DNA from: PZPK01 sp047628385
GTDB lineage: Bacteria; Pseudomonadota; Gammaproteobacteria; Pseudomonadales; Oleiphilaceae
Reading direction: 5' to 3'
Assembly: GCA_047628385.1 (NCBI GenBank)
Contig: JBLHVH010000001.1
Coordinates: forward strand, 9,514-73,513
DNA: 64,000 nt
Shown here: piece after piece, positions 17,141 through 26,717 of the stretch
How the letters are laid out: each line of letters starts with the position of its first letter
Numbering within the stretch: the stretch's first letter is position 1
The notes under the pieces: generated by a model
Seen by the model: only the letters and a program-made list of their open reading frames with translations
What the model was told of the DNA's origin: nothing
Databases searched by the model: none
Made by a program: the position numbers and the translations under genes

Positions 17141-18301
17141 ATGAAAAAAATTGGCGTATTAGGAGCAGGACAACTTGGCAGAATGCTGGCGCTTGCAGGC
17201 TACCCATTAGAATTAGGCTTTCACTTTTACGACACCTCGGGCAACCCTAGCGTTGGACTTGGTGATATAACAATCGATACCGAAGGGGACATAAACAACC
17301 CCTCTTTGGCAGCTTTTTTGAAAGATGTTGACGTCGTCACTTATGAATTTGAGCATCTTCCACTTGAACTAACCCAATATATCGAAAAACAGACCGTCCT
17401 TTTTCCGCCGTCAAAATCTATCGAAGTTTGCCAAAATAGAGCAGAAGAAAAAGCACTATTTACCAAATTAGGGATCCCGACACCTAAATATCACATTGTT
17501 AACAACGCCGCAGAGCTTAAAAGTGCCGTTGAAGACCTAGGCTGCCCCATTGTCGCTAAAACAACGACAGAAGGCTACGATGGTAAAGGTCAGTTTGTCA
17601 TTCGCTCTCTAGAGCAATGTGAGGAAGCATGGAAAACAATTGGAGAATCCCCAAACGGAACAATGACGCTAATCGCCGAAGCATTCGTAGACTTTAAGCG
17701 CGAACTTTCAGTGATTGCAGCACGATCAAACAATGATGACATGGTCGTTTACCCACTAACGGAAAATAGCCACCACGAAGGAATTCTGCGCTACTCCATT
17801 GCTCCAGCTCCTTTCCTTGAGAAAGAGATTTCAGACCAAGCAATCAGCTACATTAAGGAGTTAATGCACGAATTAGGACATGTAGGAATTTTAACGCTAG
17901 AGTTATTTGAAACAGAGAATGGTCTAGTCGCAAATGAAATGGCACCCAGAGTTCATAATTCAGGGCACTGGACTATAGAAGGCTGTGCATCGAGTCAGTT
18001 CGAGAATCATTTACGGGCTATCACCGGCCTACCACTTGGCTGTACATCAGCCTATTCACCTACGTGCATGATTAACATTATTACCGAAAAAGGAGATATC
18101 AATAGTATTCTTGCTCTACCTTACGCACACGTCCACCTTTATGGTAAAGAAGAACGAGAAGGCAGAAAACTAGGCCATATAACTGTTAAAGGCGACACAC
18201 TCAAAGAACTAACATGGCGCGTACAAAATGTTGCTAGTTTTCTACCTGGCAACCCAGACTTTGAAGGCAGCAAAGGCGAAACCAGCACATTTGAACACTA
18301 A
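17141..18301 (+). CDS. purK: N5-carboxyaminoimidazole ribonucleotide synthase
   Basis: The 386-residue ATP-grasp enzyme makes N5-CAIR from AIR, bicarbonate and ATP. The N-terminus GVLGAGQLGRMLALAG is the family signature. The ATP-grasp region follows (AKTTTEGYDGKGQ), then NEMAPRVHNSGHWTIEG. It forms a two-gene operon with purE and feeds it directly. Confidence 0.96.
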   Translation: MKKIGVLGAGQLGRMLALAGYPLELGFHFYDTSGNPSVGLGDITIDTEGDINNPSLAAFLKDVDVVTYEFEHLPLELTQYIEKQTVLFPPSKSIEVCQNRAEEKALFTKLGIPTPKYHIVNNAAELKSAVEDLGCPIVAKTTTEGYDGKGQFVIRSLEQCEEAWKTIGESPNGTMTLIAEAFVDFKRELSVIAARSNNDDMVVYPLTENSHHEGILRYSIAPAPFLEKEISDQAISYIKELMHELGHVGILTLELFETENGLVANEMAPRVHNSGHWTIEGCASSQFENHLRAITGLPLGCTSAYSPTCMINIITEKGDINSILALPYAHVHLYGKEEREGRKLGHITVKGDTLKELTWRVQNVASFLPGNPDFEGSKGETSTFEH

Positions 18302-18334
18302 GCATTTCTGATAATATAACTGCCTTGAAATTAA

Positions 18335-18384
18335 AGCACCTCTTCTAAAAGTAAACTTACCTAAGTGAACTTAGGTTAGGTGCT
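18335..18384. terminator. Nested inverted repeats between convergent purK and CheX-like gene
   Basis: The inner stem ACCTAAGT-GA-ACTTAGGT (18359-18376) is enclosed by AGCACCT (18335-18341) and AGGTGCT (18378-18384). The inner stem overlaps the stop codon of the CheX-like gene. No proper T-run follows on either strand, so it may protect 3' ends rather than terminate. Confidence 0.35.
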
Positions 18385-18898
18385 CTAATTCACTTTCTTC
18401 AAACCAATCCTCATCTTCGTCCTCATATTCAAACAACTGACCTGCACCACTTGACACATCAAGAAATAAACAGCACTCCATCGTTTTATTGTTGACTTCA
18501 AAGTACCGGTCCGCCTGAGTAAACATACCTTTTAAGGAGTCTTGGGTTTTCGCATCAATACAAAATTTAGGCAAACCCATTTTAAGATCACAACCATGAT
18601 CGACTAATTTATTTTTCAGCCTCCCTAAAAAACGGTTTGACAACTCTAGTACCCAATCCACCAGAAAACTGTCATCATCACCGTGATCTTTAAATGGCAT
18701 GGTTTCTTTCAGCAACTGCCTAGGAACATTTAAACACAACATGACGCTGACATTTTCTGAAGATGCATCTATATAAGCTCTAAACACATCTTCACAATCA
18801 CCCTGTCGCTCGACTTTAGCGATATTGCAACCAAGACTTTCAAACTGCTTAATGCAAGTTGAATCAAACAATTCAATAATACGCTGCTCAGTTTCCAT
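18371..18898 (-). CDS. CheX-like domain protein with an acidic tail
   Basis: The 175-residue protein has the layout of a CheX/CheC-type domain. The key element is the helix DWVLELSNRFLGRLKNKL, which holds the E-x-x-N pair used by CheY-P phosphatases, followed by GCDLKMGLPKFC. The last 20 residues are strongly acidic (EYEDEDEDWFEE). No chemotaxis genes are nearby. It may act on a response regulator elsewhere, or only share the fold. It is monocistronic and convergent with purK. Confidence 0.55.
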   Translation of the reverse strand: METEQRIIELFDSTCIKQFESLGCNIAKVERQGDCEDVFRAYIDASSENVSVMLCLNVPRQLLKETMPFKDHGDDDSFLVDWVLELSNRFLGRLKNKLVDHGCDLKMGLPKFCIDAKTQDSLKGMFTQADRYFEVNNKTMECCLFLDVSSGAGQLFEYEDEDEDWFEESELEHLT

Positions 18899-19181
18899 TA
18901 CTTCCCCTTCAACTAAAAAGTTCTTATAATAATAACGACTAGACGTGAGTATAGTAGCCAGACCCCAAACCCGCTAAATTTATCAAATAACTTTTACTTA
19001 TAGCGCTCAGCACACACATAAAAAATGAAATTTTTCATCGATTTAATGAAAGTATAGCCCACTGTTTTATTGATTATGCATTCATCTAGGTCAAGCAATA
19101 TAGATTCACCAAAATATCAGTGCTATTATCATCCCATAATAAAAAAAATCACACTAACCTTTAACAGATGGAGAGCCAAAC

Positions 19182-19760
19182 ATGGCGATCGAACTACCAG
19201 CATTACCTTATGCAATTGACGCATTAGTACCACATATTTCAAAAGAAACCTTAGAATTTCACCATGGCAAACACCATGCTACATATGTTGCAAAACTAAA
19301 CGCAGCTATCCCTGGCACTGAATTTGAAGGAAAATCTTTAGAAGACATTATTAAAACAGCTAAAGGCCCTGTTTTTAATAATGCAGCTCAGATCTGGAAC
19401 CACACATTTTACTGGAACTGCTTAAGCCCAAATGGCGGCGGCGAGCCTACAGGTACACTGTCTGAAGCAATCAACAGCACTTTTGGCTCATTTGCAGAAT
19501 TTCAAGCAACATTTAACGACAAAGCTGTCAACAACTTCGGCTCTAGCTGGACTTGGTTAGTTAAGAATAGCGACGGTTCTTTAGAAATTATTAATACCAG
19601 TAACGCTGGTACACCGATGACTGAAGGCCAAACAGCTATCTTAACTGTCGACCTTTGGGAACATGCTTATTACATCGATTTCCGCAATGCTCGGCCTGCA
19701 TATTTAGGCGCATTCTGGAACCTTGTTAACTGGGAATTCGCAGCAGCAAACCTAGCATAA
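19182..19760 (+). CDS. sodB: Superoxide dismutase [Fe]
   Basis: The 192-residue cytoplasmic enzyme converts superoxide to hydrogen peroxide and oxygen. Metal ligands are H27, H74, D157 and H161. Q70 in AAQIWNH and the FNNAAQ context indicate the iron form rather than manganese. The ribosome binding site GGAG (19170-19173) lies in GATGGAGAG, which can pair with the candidate Fur-controlled sRNA at 7864-7974. In E. coli sodB is a classic RyhB target, so the same logic may apply here. A bidirectional terminator follows. Confidence 0.96.
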   Translation: MAIELPALPYAIDALVPHISKETLEFHHGKHHATYVAKLNAAIPGTEFEGKSLEDIIKTAKGPVFNNAAQIWNHTFYWNCLSPNGGGEPTGTLSEAINSTFGSFAEFQATFNDKAVNNFGSSWTWLVKNSDGSLEIINTSNAGTPMTEGQTAILTVDLWEHAYYIDFRNARPAYLGAFWNLVNWEFAAANLA

Positions 19761-19807
19761 GTAATCATTAAGGTAGGCATTTTATAAAAAGTGCTACCCA
19801 ATAAAAC

Positions 19808-19838
19808 AAAAAACCAAGGTATTTACCTTGGTTTTTTT
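19808..19838. terminator. Bidirectional terminator between sodB and gspD
   Basis: ACCAAGGT (19813-19820) and ACCTTGGT (19825-19832) pair around ATTT. T-runs follow on both strands, so it can serve sodB and the leftward gsp genes. Confidence 0.85.
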
Positions 19839-19915
19839 ATTTTCAATCGTAAGAAGTGACGACGCAAAATACTTTTAAGTAGAACTAAAGCACCTAAATA
19901 TAGTTTACATAGATA

Positions 19916-21862
19916 TTACTTCACCTTCATACCACCATAAATACTGTCTACATCAGGCTTAATAAGTGCATTTAATTCTTCCTCATCTTCACCATTACTC
20001 TTTTTAATCGCCAAATTCAATTTCCAAAGTTCATCGAATTTTTCAACGGTAACAGCTCTGGTCGCCGCTCTGTCACGCAATATTGTTGGACGAAGAAAGA
20101 CAATCAAGTTCTGTTTACTCATTCTAGAAGAGGTACTTGTAAATAAACGCCCTAACCAAGGAATATCGCCCAAGAGAGGCACCTTACTCTCACTTGTTAC
20201 AACATTATCAGAAATCAAACCACCTAAAATAATAGTTTCACCATTATCAGCCAATACATTCGTCTTTATCTGTCGTTTAGTGGTCGTAATATCTGCACCA
20301 GCTGTTGAATCTTTGACGCCAGATATTTCTTGCTCAATTTCCAAACGAACCAAATTACCCTCACTAATACTAGGCGTAACTATAAGCTTCACACCAACAT
20401 CCTGACGCTCAATGGTTGTAAAAGGATCCGCTGTACCAGCACCTGACGAGGTTGATTGCCCAGTAATAATTGGAACATTCTCACCAACAATTATTGAAGA
20501 CTCCTGATTATCCATTGTAATAAGCTTAGGTGTTGAAAGCACGTTCGCACTCGCATCCCCTTCCAAAGCCTGTATAAGGGCTCCCCAACTCACATTACCG
20601 CTCGTTGCACCAAAACCCGCAGTGATACCATTAGATGGAGAGCCAATCGTTGTGGCATCAAGATCACCGCCATCGCTCGCAATAAGCGCACCCAAAACAT
20701 TCGCAGTACTGATACCAATCTCACTAAAATTAGTAAATATACCCGGTACAGAACCGCCTTTATCAAACATTGCCCACTGAACACCTAAAGAATTATCATT
20801 AGCATCAGAAATTTCAACAATCGCCGCTTCAATCAATACTTGAGCTCGTCGTATATCCAATTGTTCAATCACACCGTCCAACTCTTGTATCACAGAAGGC
20901 TCAGCCCGAATCACTAAAGCATTAATCGACTCATCTGCATAAACAGTCGCTTCAGTCTTTTGATTTTTACCTTTTGCTCCTTCACTACTAATCGACCCCA
21001 TCAGACCTTTCAAAAGCTCAGCAAGGCCTTCAGCATCAGCATGCTTTAAACGCACGACTTTCGTTTTCCCACCTGTTGAGGAAGGTTGATCCAGCTTAGT
21101 AATCAATCCTCTCATCTTTTCTCTAAAAGGCTCGTCACCACGAAGTATTAAACGATTACTACGCTGATCCGCCACCACACTAAACTTTTTAGCACTACCT
21201 TTACCGCTACTCTTTCCAAGCTCTGCAGGCGCCAGTTCCTCTAGCAACTTGACCATATCGCCAACCCACGCTTCTTGAAGTTGCACAACTTCCAACTCAT
21301 ATTTTGAAGGGCTATCCAATTCATCAATTATTTTACTTATACGTCTTATGTTTGCTAAATGATCACTAATAATTAAGGCATTCGCAGCAGCAACACCCGC
21401 AAGATGACCATATTTCGCAACCATAGGGCGAAGAATAGGCACTAACTCCAATGCACGAGCATTATTTACTTGAATAACACGCGTTACGATCTGCTCAGAA
21501 GGTACTTTTCGTAGGAAGCGGTCATTTTGAGCAGATTGTTTTGCATCATTTTGTCGGACAATTTTAATGACATCTGTACCGGGTATCGCAGCAAAACCAT
21601 GCACACCTAAAACAGCCAAAAACATCTCATATACTGCAGCTTTATTAAGCGATGAGTTAGAAACAACCGTAACTTTACCTTTTATACGCGGATCAATTAC
21701 AAAACTATAACCTGTAATATCGGCAATTTGAGTCACAAACGCACGAATATCAGCATCTTTTAAATTTACTTTCCAGGTCTGCTCTTCAGCTTGAGCCACC
21801 ATAGATAATGACAAAACAATACTTGCAAGCGCATGCATTAAATAGCGTATTAAAGACTTCAT
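19916..21862 (-). CDS. gspD: Type II secretion system secretin GspD
   Basis: The 648-residue outer-membrane secretin has a signal peptide (ending VAQA), then an N0 domain (NLKDADIRAFVTQIADITGYSF) and repeated N1-N3 domains. The secretin core carries the signature VPLLGDIPWLGRLFTS near 555-570. It forms the outer-membrane channel of the secretion machine. The gene follows gspC by 40 bp. The remaining gsp genes (E-M) are not in this window. Confidence 0.93.
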   Translation of the reverse strand: MKSLIRYLMHALASIVLSLSMVAQAEEQTWKVNLKDADIRAFVTQIADITGYSFVIDPRIKGKVTVVSNSSLNKAAVYEMFLAVLGVHGFAAIPGTDVIKIVRQNDAKQSAQNDRFLRKVPSEQIVTRVIQVNNARALELVPILRPMVAKYGHLAGVAAANALIISDHLANIRRISKIIDELDSPSKYELEVVQLQEAWVGDMVKLLEELAPAELGKSSGKGSAKKFSVVADQRSNRLILRGDEPFREKMRGLITKLDQPSSTGGKTKVVRLKHADAEGLAELLKGLMGSISSEGAKGKNQKTEATVYADESINALVIRAEPSVIQELDGVIEQLDIRRAQVLIEAAIVEISDANDNSLGVQWAMFDKGGSVPGIFTNFSEIGISTANVLGALIASDGGDLDATTIGSPSNGITAGFGATSGNVSWGALIQALEGDASANVLSTPKLITMDNQESSIIVGENVPIITGQSTSSGAGTADPFTTIERQDVGVKLIVTPSISEGNLVRLEIEQEISGVKDSTAGADITTTKRQIKTNVLADNGETIILGGLISDNVVTSESKVPLLGDIPWLGRLFTSTSSRMSKQNLIVFLRPTILRDRAATRAVTVEKFDELWKLNLAIKKSNGEDEEELNALIKPDVDSIYGGMKVK

Positions 21863-21902
21863 ACTGTATCGTTTCTCTTTTCAAGTAATTAAATATTATG
21901 AG

Positions 21903-22757
21903 TTATCTTAAAGGATAATTAATAAAAAAACTGGCACCATCTCGCACAACTTCAACTTCTAAGCTGCCCTGCTCATACAATCCCTTCATTAGGTTTTTAT
22001 CTTTCTTTATATCACCTAATAGGTTTCCATTTACAGAGCGAATCACATCACCTTTCTGCAAATTCAAACCTGATAGCATTGGGTTACCACCTTGATAAAC
22101 ATAACCTCCCGCACCTGGCAACAAACCAACGGACGTCAATGCTTTTTCAGGGTTGAGCGCTATTTGATTTGTCGCTTCTTCCATAAATTGTTCAGGTGAT
22201 TTTATACGTTCAGTACGCCCTCTAGCTTTTTTGGGAACAGGCTTGGGCGCTTTTGCAATAATATTCTGCCCTTTGGCCACTTTATCATCAAAAGACAAAG
22301 TCTCCAGCTTACCATTACGACGCAAAAGTATCCGATCACTATATACCTCCTCTAAAACAGCATTCCCCGGCAAAGTATCACCTAAGCCGTAATAGTCTGA
22401 AGTTTTACCAATCTCTTCAACTATAGCACCAGATGCGCCACCTTGCTTAGCAGTAAAAACGCCCTTAAGGATTAACCTTAGTCTTGTTTTTGGGGCCTCT
22501 GTCGGCTTATCTACTTTTTGAACAGCCAACACGCCGGCCTTACCAAACAAGTGAAACTGAGCCAACTTGCCCGAATGCCCAACCGTTTTCTTTTGTGCAA
22601 TGGAGGAAACCTGAGCAAACACCATTGGCTCATCTGCAGAAGTCGCCACCGAGAACCAAGTAAATTGAGCACATAAATAAGCAGCATAAACTACCAAGCA
22701 GGCAAGTAAGCATGATTGAAGTTTAGTGATTACTTTTTGCTCTACTTTGAATTCCAA
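21903..22757 (-). CDS. gspC: Type II secretion system protein GspC
   Basis: The 284-residue inner-membrane protein has one N-terminal membrane helix (about 15-37). The homology-region domain (residues 88-155, RLRLILKGVFTAKQGGASGAI) contacts the secretin. A C-terminal PDZ-like domain follows (GLNLQKGDVIRSVNGNLL). It links the inner-membrane platform to GspD, encoded immediately downstream. Confidence 0.9.
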   Translation of the reverse strand: MEFKVEQKVITKLQSCLLACLVVYAAYLCAQFTWFSVATSADEPMVFAQVSSIAQKKTVGHSGKLAQFHLFGKAGVLAVQKVDKPTEAPKTRLRLILKGVFTAKQGGASGAIVEEIGKTSDYYGLGDTLPGNAVLEEVYSDRILLRRNGKLETLSFDDKVAKGQNIIAKAPKPVPKKARGRTERIKSPEQFMEEATNQIALNPEKALTSVGLLPGAGGYVYQGGNPMLSGLNLQKGDVIRSVNGNLLGDIKKDKNLMKGLYEQGSLEVEVVRDGASFFINYPLR

Positions 22758-22792
22758 ACCAATACCTTCTTTATAAATAAAGTGATCTTTAT

Positions 22793-23551
22793 TTAATTAT
22801 AAATATTCTTCTTGACCTTAAATACTATATCTTTTTCTTGAGAATTCTGCGGCCAAGCCTCATCTGACAAATCTAATAATCTACGCTTAACCGTTAGCAT
22901 AGCAGAACCGTCAGGGTCCAATAAGCCTTCAATTGCGTCAAACGAAGCATCTGCATCGCGCACCCCAAAGAAAATATCCCCATTAGACTTCGTCTCTAGC
23001 CTACCTTTAAACATTGGAAGTGTGCGTTCATGTAACTGCCTTCCTGCAGGGTAAGCAATATCCCCCCCACTCCATGACAACAAACCACTGGCCGATTTAA
23101 GTTGATTATCAACTACCTCAACCTGTACACCCTTTGCCACTAGCTGACCACTTAACCTCACCCGCTGCCGCTTAAATAAGGGCGTCAAATACGACAAATC
23201 GATATCCGCCGAGGTAATGTCAATGTATATAGAACTCAAACCAATACTAGCGTTCATATTGACCATTCCAGCCTGACTCTTAATTTGCAAATCGATAGGC
23301 AGCTCTAGCCCCAACAAACCTAAAAAGGAAATATTCCAATCTACTATTGACTCTATATTTTGATACTGAACCAGCGCTTGACCATCCCAAATAGTGCCGT
23401 TAAGAGATAGTACTTTGACAGGGATGTTGCTCTCTTTTAGCTGAGGTGCCAGCCCTTTATGCCAAACAATATCTGCTGGCAAAGATGACAGCAAAAACAG
23501 TATCAGGCTTAACAAAAACAGGCTTAAATATAATACAGTTTTTTTTATCAC
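22793..23551 (-). CDS. gspN: Type II secretion system protein GspN
   Basis: The 252-residue protein has an N-terminal membrane anchor (about 5-24) and a periplasmic region. Its pattern matches GspN: LPADIVWHKGLAPQ, NGTIWDGQALV, and later GLLSWSGGDIAYP. GspN is an accessory component found in only some type II systems. It is the first gene of the gspN-C-D group, with 35 bp to gspC. Confidence 0.82.
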   Translation of the reverse strand: MIKKTVLYLSLFLLSLILFLLSSLPADIVWHKGLAPQLKESNIPVKVLSLNGTIWDGQALVQYQNIESIVDWNISFLGLLGLELPIDLQIKSQAGMVNMNASIGLSSIYIDITSADIDLSYLTPLFKRQRVRLSGQLVAKGVQVEVVDNQLKSASGLLSWSGGDIAYPAGRQLHERTLPMFKGRLETKSNGDIFFGVRDADASFDAIEGLLDPDGSAMLTVKRRLLDLSDEAWPQNSQEKDIVFKVKKNIYN

Positions 23552-23782
23552 TATTTAGTCACGCTTTAAAATCAGAACCATAGCATTACTATGTTCGAAA
23601 ACACAAAAATCACCGAAAATAAACAACGATATTTGCCCAGTTAAAAAATCCGTTCAATTACAGACTATTTAACACCTTAAATCTACCTTTATTAACGCTT
23701 TTTCATACCAACACACGAGTACTTATTAGAACCTTGCACTAGAACACAACCCCAACGCTAATACAGAAAAATATACAGACAA

Positions 23783-23808
23783 AAAAAACCCCGGCGTTCA
23801 CCAGGGTT
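23783..23808 (-). terminator. groEL terminator
   Basis: On the minus strand the stem AACCCTGG / CCGGGGTT with a 6-nt loop is followed by eight T, about 25 nt after the groEL stop. It ends the heat-shock transcript before gspN. Confidence 0.85.
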
Positions 23809-23833
23809 TAAATTTTTCAGTGTTGGGAAAAAA

Positions 23834-25483
23834 CTACATCATTCCGCCCATGCCACCCATTCCGCCCATTCCGCCCATATCAGGCATTCCTGGCGCTGCA
23901 GAATCGTCAACCGCATCAGTAATCATACATTCTGTTGTAATCATAAGACCGGCAATAGAACCTGCTGACTGAAGCGCAGTACGTGTTACTTTTGCTGGAT
24001 CAAGAATACCCATTTCCAGCATATCACCGTACTCACCCGTTGCAGCATTATAGCCAAAACTACCTTCACCCTGCTTAACTTTGTCTGCAACAACAGACCC
24101 TTCAGCACCTGCGTTTTCTACGATCTGGCGCAGCGGCATCTCCATTGCACGTCGTAATAAATTAATGCCTACAGTTTGGTCAGCATTATCGCCTTCAAGA
24201 TCAGTAATTGATTGCAATGCACGAATAAGAGAAACGCCACCACCAGGCACCACCCCTTCTTCTACTGCTGCACGTGTTGAGTGAAGCGCATCTTCAACAC
24301 GCGCTTTCTTCTCTTTCATTTCTACTTCAGAGCCTGCGCCCACTTTAATAACAGCAACACCACCCGCTAATTTTGCAACACGTTCCTGAAGCTTTTCGCG
24401 ATCATAATCGGAACTGCTGTCTTCAATTTGCTTACGGATTTGACCAACACGCACTTCGATTTCAGCATGTGCACCCGCACCATCAATTATCGTTGTATTT
24501 TCTTTGCTGATATTGATGCGCTTAGCAGTACCAAGTGCATCAACCGTTGTTGTTTCCAACGAAAGACCAAGCTCTTCAGAAACAACCGTGCCACCCGTTA
24601 GAATAGCAATGTCTTGAAGCATTTCTTTACGACGATCACCAAAACCTGGGGCTTTTACAGCGGCAACTTTCACAATACCACGCATATTGTTTACAACTAG
24701 CGTTGCTAAAGCCTCACCTTCAATATCTTCAGCAATAATTAATAACGGCTTGCTCGCTTTTGCCACAGCTTCTAATACCGGCAATAACTCACGAATGTTA
24801 GAGATTTTCTTCTCAACTAATAGGATAAACGGATTATCCAGCTCAGCACTCATATTGTCTTGATTATTAATGAAGTAAGGTGACAAGTAACCACGATCAA
24901 ACTGCATACCTTCAACAACATCTAATTCGTCATCAAAGCCATTACCCTCTTCAACAGTAATAACACCTTCTTTACCTACTTTTTCCATTGCCTCTGCAAT
25001 AATATTTCCTACAGAAGTATCGCTATTCGCTGAAATAGTTCCAACCTGCGAAATCGCTTTATTATCTTCACATGGACGAGCAAAGCTTTTTATTGCTTCA
25101 ACAGCAACCTGAACACCTTTATCGATACCACGCTTTAGGTCCATAGGATTCATGCCAGCAGCAACTGCTTTCAAGCCTTCGTTTACAATAGCTTGAGCCA
25201 ACACTGTTGCAGTTGTAGTACCATCACCTGCAGCATCATTAGTTTGTGAAGCGACTTCCTTCACCATTTGAGCACCCATATTTTCGAACTTATCTTTCAG
25301 CTCAATTTCTTTAGCAACCGAAACACCGTCTTTCGTTACGGTTGGTGCGCCAAATGATTTATCTAAAACAACATTTCGACCTTTTGGTCCTAACGTGACT
25401 TTAACGGCATCAGCCAAAATATTTACACCTGCCAACATACCTTGACGAGCCGGATCACCAAACTTTACGTCTTTTGCGCTCAT
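23834..25483 (-). CDS. groEL: Chaperonin GroEL (60 kDa)
   Basis: The 549-residue chaperonin subunit has the usual ATP-binding start GPKGRNVVLDKSFGAP, the GDGTTTATVLA nucleotide loop and the Gly-Met-rich C-terminal tail (GGMGGMGGMGGMM). It forms a double ring that folds client proteins with GroES. It lies 86 bp after groES and shares its sigma-32 promoter. Confidence 0.98.
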   Translation of the reverse strand: MSAKDVKFGDPARQGMLAGVNILADAVKVTLGPKGRNVVLDKSFGAPTVTKDGVSVAKEIELKDKFENMGAQMVKEVASQTNDAAGDGTTTATVLAQAIVNEGLKAVAAGMNPMDLKRGIDKGVQVAVEAIKSFARPCEDNKAISQVGTISANSDTSVGNIIAEAMEKVGKEGVITVEEGNGFDDELDVVEGMQFDRGYLSPYFINNQDNMSAELDNPFILLVEKKISNIRELLPVLEAVAKASKPLLIIAEDIEGEALATLVVNNMRGIVKVAAVKAPGFGDRRKEMLQDIAILTGGTVVSEELGLSLETTTVDALGTAKRINISKENTTIIDGAGAHAEIEVRVGQIRKQIEDSSSDYDREKLQERVAKLAGGVAVIKVGAGSEVEMKEKKARVEDALHSTRAAVEEGVVPGGGVSLIRALQSITDLEGDNADQTVGINLLRRAMEMPLRQIVENAGAEGSVVADKVKQGEGSFGYNAATGEYGDMLEMGILDPAKVTRTALQSAGSIAGLMITTECMITDAVDDSAAPGMPDMGGMGGMGGMGGMM

Positions 25484-25569
25484 AACAATTTCCTACTTTA
25501 TACTTAATATATTTAATTCGTGAATATCACCGCTTTACGATGACATTTAGCTTAATTTGATAGAACAGC

Positions 25570-25860
25570 TTATTTTTCAATAATGCCGTAAAGCTCACTC
25601 TCACTCATAATCAACAACTCTTCGCCATCAATCTTTACAGTGTTACCCGAGTACTGACCAAAGACTACGATATCGCCAATTTTTACAGCTAATGCTTGTA
25701 CATCACCATTGTCTAGCGCCTTACCAGCACCCACAGCCAAAACTTCACCCTGCGAAGGTTTTTCAGCAGCACTACCGGGTAATACAATACCACCGGCACT
25801 TGTAGTTTCTTCTTCATTACGGCGTACAACAACACGGTCGTGTAACGGACGAATATTCAT
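25570..25860 (-). CDS. groES: Co-chaperonin GroES (10 kDa)
   Basis: The 96-residue co-chaperonin starts MNIRPLHDRVVVRR. It has the mobile loop at ETTSAGGIVLPGSAAEKPSQ, and the GEVLAVGAGK strand follows. It caps the GroEL cavity. An AGGAGAA ribosome binding site precedes it, and a sigma-32 promoter lies about 130 bp upstream. Confidence 0.98.
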   Translation of the reverse strand: MNIRPLHDRVVVRRNEEETTSAGGIVLPGSAAEKPSQGEVLAVGAGKALDNGDVQALAVKIGDIVVFGQYSGNTVKIDGEELLIMSESELYGIIEK

Positions 25861-25989
25861 CTCAACGATTCTCCTGATAGTTTTTTATTCAAGGCTGAGC
25901 CTGCTCTAAAAACAGAACAGACGATAATTTAGATAACAAAAACAATAATTTAAACTTCAAATCGTTTTTGTATTTTTCAATTGCTACTA

Positions 25990-26018
25990 TAAATGGGGCC
26001 AATAAGACTCTTTTCAAG
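25990..26018 (-). promoter_or_regulatory. Sigma-32 heat-shock promoter of groESL
   Basis: On the minus strand CTTGAAA (26012-26018), a 13-nt spacer and CCCCATTTA (25990-25998) match the RpoH consensus almost perfectly. No CIRCE (HrcA) element is seen, so control is by RpoH. Confidence 0.9.
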
Positions 26019-26049
26019 CATACAGGCCAAAAAATCTCTACAAATAGAA

Positions 26050-26559
26050 TTATTTTTCTTTCGTCTCATCAATTTCCTGAAAGTCGCCATCCACGATGTC
26101 TACATCACCCTTTGTCACAAACCCCTTAGGTTCATCAAAAGTGTTAGAGCTCGCGTTATATTTTGTTTCTGAGTGAAAAGCCCCGGGCGTCGAATTGACC
26201 TGTAATTTTCTCACCATCGAACTCAACCACTTAGTTGCTAAATAACGCCTAACACCAGGTGTCAGCAACAAAAACCCTATGCCGTCCGTCACAAAACCAG
26301 GCGTCAACAATAACGCACCTGCAACAGCCAACATAAGCCCCTCACCCATTTCTTCAACAGGCATTTGCCCTGCTTGCATTTTCTCGTTAGCGCGCAAAAA
26401 AGCACTTAAGCCTTGACGCCTCAATAAGGAAACGCCAATAACAGCAGTCATTAAAACAAGGGCTACGGTATAAAATGTCCCGATAAAAGAGCCAACTTTC
26501 AGTAACACTAACATTTCAACAATGGGTATCACTAAAAAACATAAAAAAATAAATCGCAT
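26050..26559 (-). CDS. fxsA: FxsA family membrane protein
   Basis: The 169-residue inner-membrane protein has the family pattern PIVEMLVLLKVGSFIGTFYT, then a central helix pair (GLMLAVAGALLLTPGFVTDGIGFLLLTPGVR). A hydrophilic C-terminal tail follows. In E. coli FxsA relieves exclusion of phage T7 by the F plasmid. Its normal role is unknown. The position just upstream of groES is conserved in many gammaproteobacteria. Confidence 0.9.
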   Translation of the reverse strand: MRFIFLCFLVIPIVEMLVLLKVGSFIGTFYTVALVLMTAVIGVSLLRRQGLSAFLRANEKMQAGQMPVEEMGEGLMLAVAGALLLTPGFVTDGIGFLLLTPGVRRYLATKWLSSMVRKLQVNSTPGAFHSETKYNASSNTFDEPKGFVTKGDVDIVDGDFQEIDETKEK

Positions 26560-26717
26560 CGCATTGACCTAAGTTAAACAATCACATACTTTCAAATAAG
26601 AACGTATAAAACCAATATTATATTAAGTGCGGCCATGTAATGAAATTACAAGATGAGCGCATACTAAAACAGCCATTCCAGACATCGATTTTTTACATCA
26701 ACATATTGACAATAACT

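Noticed and set aside
23850..23880. Short tandem repeats as a CRISPR or satellite
   Set aside because: They encode the normal Gly-Gly-Met tail of GroEL.
25861..25989. CIRCE (HrcA) element before groES
   Set aside because: No TTAGCACTC-N9-GAGTGCTAA-like repeat is present; the sigma-32 promoter explains control.
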